Assembly (NCBI GenBank): GCA_010692635.1
Contig: JAAHGL010000058.1
Coordinates: forward strand, 1-38,038
Direction: 5' to 3'
From: Symploca sp. SIO2C1
GTDB taxonomy: Bacteria; Cyanobacteriota; Cyanobacteriia; Cyanobacteriales; Coleofasciculaceae
DNA length: 38,038 bases
Below, piece by piece: positions 34,325 through 38,038 of the stretch (within the stretch, counting starts at the first letter, position 1; each line of letters begins with the position of its first letter). A program made the translations under genes and the position numbers. The notes under the pieces are model-generated. The model was given only the letters and a program-made list of their open reading frames with translations. It searched no databases and was not told where the DNA came from.

Positions 34325-34864
34325 CTAATTGTCTAAATCAATCATGCCAGGGTCAATTAGGGTAATATCATCCAATGGATCTAATGACCCAGTTTGCTTA
34401 TCTGTTCGTTTATCTTGTCGATCTAGCTGGTGATAGGTTGCACTCACCCCAGCCCCAAAAACAATCTTATCTTGATGTTTAAGATTTTGGGCTGCAAGTT
34501 TATTTTTGAGATTAGGGGCTGGAAGTTTGCGACCATTAATCAGGATACCATTGGCACTGAGGTTACCTTGGAGATCGCCATCGATAATCTGATAATCACA
34601 ACTCCCATCCTTGCGCTTTTGTCGCACTAAAGTGGCATGTCGGCGAGAAACAAACATTGAACATAGATGAATATCAGAGTTTGACTCTCTGCCAATGGAA
34701 TATACTTTTCCTCCTAAAGGATATTTTCTTTCTCCTTTGTCGTCTTCAACAATTAACCAATGAGCCACATTAAATTCTGAAGTTTCCCAAGATTCTTTAC
34801 TAGTATCAGCATGTGGCAAATTGGGTGAGTGCTGATGGAATTGAGAGGCTTTAGCTTTAGACAT
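34325..34864 (-). CDS. FHA domain protein
   Basis: A phosphothreonine-binding adaptor. The FHA signature is complete: YSIGRESNSDIHL, then SRRHATL, and NGILINGRKL. The region lies at ~45-140 of 179 residues. Both ends are polar and likely disordered. It precedes trmFO by 29 bp on the same strand. Such proteins often read Ser/Thr kinase activity, but no partner is evident here. Confidence 0.9.
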   Translation of the reverse strand: MSKAKASQFHQHSPNLPHADTSKESWETSEFNVAHWLIVEDDKGERKYPLGGKVYSIGRESNSDIHLCSMFVSRRHATLVRQKRKDGSCDYQIIDGDLQGNLSANGILINGRKLPAPNLKNKLAAQNLKHQDKIVFGAGVSATYHQLDRQDKRTDKQTGSLDPLDDITLIDPGMIDLDN

Positions 34865-35263
34865 ATTAACAATCCTTGGCTCTATGAGGTTGGGGAGGGC
34901 AAAGGAAGGAGCAAAGAATTTAGAATTTAGAATTTAGAATTTAGAATTATTTTTCTTGCATTCTTCATTCTTCATTTCTTTTTCTACCTATGTTCCTTGA
35001 AAGTTTGACATACAAGAGGCTGCCCGATGTAGGCACAATTCCTTGCAAAACCCCATACTTCCAGTTAACTAGATCCATGACGTAGGCGGCGTTTAGCTCT
35101 TGATTTTATTAACCTACTTCCCCATTATACTGGCGATTTATGCTCTCTCCAACCTTACTGGTACGGAGGGGCAGTGCTGTTTCATTCTTAGGAAAAGTCT
35201 AGAATTGTAGGGTTTTAGGGAGGTAGGGAATGAGGAAGAGGTTCTATAACTGCTTCAGTGAGG
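34865..35263. other. intergenic region with an AATTTAG array
   Basis: About 400 bp. It holds four AATTTAG heptamers (34917-34944). The rest has no convincing frame, RNA or promoter. Confidence 0.5.
34917..34944. repeat. AATTTAG heptamer array
   Basis: Four perfect head-to-tail units. Confidence 0.9.
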
Positions 35264-36763
35264 TTAAATATTTAACAATTGAGTAATTGTACCTGGTGGT
35301 GGTAAAACAATACTCACTAAAATCACTAGAGCGATAAATCCCAAAGCATCGCGCCAGTTGTTAAGTTCCGAGACATCGTTCAGAGCCGGTTCGTCTGCGA
35401 TGGGCATAAATAACAAGATAACTGCCCAAATGAGCAAATCTCTCTCCAGCAAGACTAGTAACAGCATCAAAAATCGGGTAATCTGCCCAATTAATACAGC
35501 AGTTCTTTGTCCCAACATAGCATGGACAATATGACCGCCATCAAGTTGACCTACTGGCATTAAATTGAAGGCTGTCACAACCAAACCAATGTAAGCAGCT
35601 ATGGCTACAGGATGAAGATGGATGGCCATTTCGGGCGTTAATTGGGCACCTAATGCCCACTTACTAAGTAAGGTTAGCAAAAAGGAAAATCTGGGATTAA
35701 GGGATTCAAACGTCCAGAGCCTGGATTCTTCAGTGAGAGTAACAACGTCGGAGTGAGCTAGTCCCCACATCAACAGTGGTATAGTTACAATCAAACCTGC
35801 TAGAGGACCAGCAATACCGATATCAAATAAGGCTTTACGGTGAGGCACAGGCGATCGCATCTGAATAAATGCTCCTAATGTACCAGGCAAAAAGGGTATC
35901 GGGATACAGTAGGGCAGCGTTGTGCGAATTTTATAGTATATTGCCGCCAGATAATGGCCTAATTCATGGATACCGAGAATTGCTATTAGGGAAATAGCAT
36001 AGGGTAATCCTTGTCCTAACATTGTGGGAGTAGATTGTAAAGATTCTCCCTCGATCCCAGCTAGCTTTGCTCCAACTACGGTAGTGGTAAATAGGGTAAT
36101 CAATAGCAACCCCAAGGCTAAACCTGGTCGTGTCACTGATTGAGACTCAAGTTCTGGTGTTGGCTGTGCCTGAGGATTGGGAACCAGAGCAAAGAACGGT
36201 TTACCATTGAGACTTTCTTGAAAGATTAAAAAGAAGCGATCGCCAAATTCTGCCTCAATATTTTTCCGCACCGTCTGGTATGCTGTTTCAGGATTAGTGC
36301 GTAGCTTGCCGCGACACAAGATTGCTTGGGGTCTATACTCAACATTCTGGAGATAATAGACTCCCCAAGGGAAACAATTTCTTAAGTCAGTTTCTTCTTG
36401 TTGATTAATGGGACGGAGTTTTGATTCCTCAACTACAACTTTATCTTTGGGTTGAGTATCTGGAAGTGAACTTTGAAGTGGGTTTTCTTTTGCCCCTAAA
36501 TCTTTACGCTCTCGACGACCCCACTGAATTAGCAACCAGTATAACAAGGGACAGACTACAATTGTACCGAGCATCACATCTATTGGCGGGAGCTCGCTGT
36601 AGAGCAAAGTCCAGCCACTCAAAACTAGTGGTGGCGTCATCATTACCAGCCACAAGAGCCAGACTGGTGTCCGAGTAATGCTAGCAACACTGTTTTTGAC
36701 AGTGAAGTAGGTGATCAGACCCAGTAGCAAACCCAGTAAAATTAGGAGCAACGAGAGTTCCAT
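35264..36763 (-). CDS. site-2 protease family (EGY-like) membrane metalloprotease
   Basis: Intramembrane zinc protease. The zinc motif is His266-Glu-Leu-Gly-His270 (GIHELGHYLAA) in a membrane helix, and the second motif is GQLDGGH with Asp408 in NLMPVGQLDGGH. A soluble region (~90-200) precedes the catalytic core, and FLPGTLGAFIQM plus GIAGPLAG match cyanobacterial and chloroplast EGY1 homologues. At 499 aa it is normal. It is divergent from the next gene. The target is unknown, though plant EGY1 is needed for chloroplast development. Confidence 0.93.
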   Translation of the reverse strand: MELSLLLILLGLLLGLITYFTVKNSVASITRTPVWLLWLVMMTPPLVLSGWTLLYSELPPIDVMLGTIVVCPLLYWLLIQWGRRERKDLGAKENPLQSSLPDTQPKDKVVVEESKLRPINQQEETDLRNCFPWGVYYLQNVEYRPQAILCRGKLRTNPETAYQTVRKNIEAEFGDRFFLIFQESLNGKPFFALVPNPQAQPTPELESQSVTRPGLALGLLLITLFTTTVVGAKLAGIEGESLQSTPTMLGQGLPYAISLIAILGIHELGHYLAAIYYKIRTTLPYCIPIPFLPGTLGAFIQMRSPVPHRKALFDIGIAGPLAGLIVTIPLLMWGLAHSDVVTLTEESRLWTFESLNPRFSFLLTLLSKWALGAQLTPEMAIHLHPVAIAAYIGLVVTAFNLMPVGQLDGGHIVHAMLGQRTAVLIGQITRFLMLLLVLLERDLLIWAVILLFMPIADEPALNDVSELNNWRDALGFIALVILVSIVLPPPGTITQLLNI

Positions 36764-36850
36764 AACTATAGAGCAAAATTAATTCGTGTAAAGGAGCGAT
36801 TTGGACGAAATTCAATCTTATCTGCTATAAACTACTAACCTACCAGCATT

Positions 36851-37576
36851 GTGCAATTCGATTCCTCGAAAGAGAATAACTTCGTTCCCTCTCAAAACTC
36901 ACCCTTAAACCAGGGGGCAGCTGCAATTAAAACACCACGATCTATCCTCAATACTATTTTTGCATTCCCACCGAATCGCGATACTTTGGGTGGCACAGCT
37001 TATTTTATTGTAGAAAATGCACTTAACTTCTTGATCGATTGTCCAGCATGGAATAAAACCAACGAACAATTTTTACGGGAGCAAGGAGGGGTATCGTTAC
37101 TTTTCCTTACCCATAGAGGAGGCATTGGTAAAGCGCGGGAAATTCAGGATACTTTTGGCTGCCCAATCTTTATTCAAGAACAAGAAGCTTACCTGTTGCC
37201 TGGTTTGGATGTGACGCCCTTTCAACACGAGTTTACCTTCTCTGATAGCTGTTGTGCCATTTGGACTCCAGGTCACTCTCCTGGTTCTTCTTGTCTTTAC
37301 TACACCAGTTTAGGTGGCATTCTCTTTTCTGGACGTCATGTGCTGCCTAATCAACAAGGGGAACCAATACCCTTAAGAACATCTAACACTTTTCACTGGC
37401 CTCGGCAGATTCGGAATGTTGAGTATTTGATAGAGCGCTTCACACCGGAAAATTTGAGTTATATCTGTCCTGGTGCTAATACTGGTTTTCTCAGGGGTAA
37501 AGGTGTGATTGATCAGGCTTACCAAAGATTATCGAAAGCGGCGGGAAGCCCATTGCTTAAGGTATGGGAGGGATAG
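36851..37576 (+). CDS. metallo-beta-lactamase-fold protein with lost metal ligands
   Basis: The fold outline is seen: GTAYFIVENALNFLIDCPAW, then the strand LLFLTHRGGIGKAREIQ where HxHxDH should be, GHSPGSSC, SGRHVLPNQQG and CPGANTGF. The first motif has only one His, GRH stands in for GD, and the last His is missing, so metal binding is doubtful. I recall related cyanobacterial proteins with the same THRGGIG, so this may be a true non-catalytic family. The start is GTG 36851; no ATG is near. The last 14 codons (KAAGSPLLKVWEG) are encoded by the palindromic repeat at 37533-37589. Confidence 0.82.
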   Translation: MQFDSSKENNFVPSQNSPLNQGAAAIKTPRSILNTIFAFPPNRDTLGGTAYFIVENALNFLIDCPAWNKTNEQFLREQGGVSLLFLTHRGGIGKAREIQDTFGCPIFIQEQEAYLLPGLDVTPFQHEFTFSDSCCAIWTPGHSPGSSCLYYTSLGGILFSGRHVLPNQQGEPIPLRTSNTFHWPRQIRNVEYLIERFTPENLSYICPGANTGFLRGKGVIDQAYQRLSKAAGSPLLKVWEG

Positions 37577-37589
37577 CCGCCCGCCGCTT
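37533..37589. repeat. palindromic GC-rich repeat, copy 2
   Basis: Inverse copy of 21762-21819. It lies over the stop codon of the metallo-beta-lactamase-fold gene and encodes that protein's last residues. Confidence 0.85.
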
Positions 37590-37812
37590 GGTTGTTGGTT
37601 GTTGGTTGTTTGTTTTTTGTAGTGCGGAATGTGGGCAAAAAGACCTTTTTATCCAAAGCAAGTACAAGGTTTTTCGACGATTTGTAGTAAAAATCCTTTC
37701 ATTTAGCGATTGCCTGAGCAGTTTCTAATGTCCGGTAAATCCTGACAGCACAAAAAAATGTATTTGTCAAAAATATCTTGAACCTTTACTGAATAACCTT
37801 CTTCCTTATTTC
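37590..37812. other. intergenic region with element fragment
   Basis: It starts with GGTTGTTGGTTGTT repeats. At 37622-37635 it has GTGCGGAATGTGGG, the same 14 bases that end the nested element at 12893-12906, so it may be part of a related element. The rest is non-coding. Confidence 0.45.
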
Positions 37813-38036
37813 GGGCTTGCTGCATAAGTGTGGAAGCTATACCAGACTTTGCTTTCAATCATTTTTTTCGAGCCCAAGTGCAAGGAAATGGTATCTTTTA
37901 GTTCAATTTCCTTGCACTTTCATGGGAAATCCCTGGGTGACCTTGGGGAATACAAGTGCTCAAAACGAGGATAAATGCTTAATTCCTTCTTACTTGTTAC
38001 TTTTTACTTGTTACTTGTTACTTATTCAGCAAGCCC
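37813..38036. mobile_element. non-coding mobile element copy 3, 224 bp
   Basis: Begins GGGCTTGCTGCATAAGTG and ends CAGCAAGCCC. The first ~90 bp match the element at 12628 (TGTGGAAGC.AT.CCAGACTTTG and GTGCAAGGAAAT), while the middle differs and the end has CTTGTTA heptamers. The left flank is TATTTC and the window ends TA after the element, which agrees with a 6-bp duplication. Confidence 0.72.
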
Positions 38037-38038
38037 TA

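Overview
The window reads as a chromosomal segment of a cyanobacterium, probably a repeat-rich, possibly filamentous one. Evidence: many HIP1 octamers (GCGATCGC, e.g. near 4, 1139, 2381, 5775, 7853, 16983, 32199, 32990), a cyanobacterial gene set (SigG-type sigma factor with its anti-sigma partner, ComFB, PII, an rpsP-KH-phoH cluster, EGY-type site-2 protease, TrmFO, UPF0175), PEP-CTERM-like sorting, vMAP-type STAND proteins, and dense intergenic heptamer tandem repeats (STRRs). I saw no rRNA, tRNA or CRISPR array.

Layout. 0.2-6.7 kb: TerB/YkvA-type protein, competence channel ComEC, a decayed GNAT acetyltransferase, an M23 peptidase, ComFB and an L,D-transpeptidase. 7-8.3 kb: ECF sigma factor and anti-sigma factor. 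8.8-14.8 kb: hybrid histidine kinase, phosphate-binding-type lipoprotein and Ser/Thr kinase. 14.9-18.6 kb: a 5'-truncated DUF4336 gene, then a Rieske oxygenase divergent from a TetR regulator whose C-terminus is an IS-derived zinc ribbon, then an alpha/beta hydrolase. 18.6-20.9 kb: exported TPR-CHAT protein. 21.1-26.7 kb: glnB (with an NtcA-like box), two hypothetical proteins, an IS200/IS605 remnant, rpsP-khpA-phoH and a putative PD-(D/E)XK protein. 27-33 kb: an accessory island with a 435-aa unknown protein, a STAND ATPase lacking sensor repeats, two membrane proteins with a repeated 20-residue AGRD/GNY motif, and a UPF0175/DUF3368 toxin-antitoxin pair. 33-37.6 kb: trmFO, an FHA protein, a site-2 protease and a degenerate metallo-beta-lactamase-fold protein.

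The most interesting parts are (1) the pair of small membrane proteins at 30729-32027, whose tandem AGRD...GNY units resemble amyloid-signalling motifs and lie divergent from a STAND ATPase; (2) a family of non-coding mobile elements (termini GGGYTTGCTG, one with a perfect 6-bp target duplication, one carrying a second element nested inside it); (3) repeats that have entered coding sequence (histidine kinase ATPase domain, TetR tail, metallo-beta-lactamase tail); and (4) a PII protein in which the Ser49 phosphosite is Ala.
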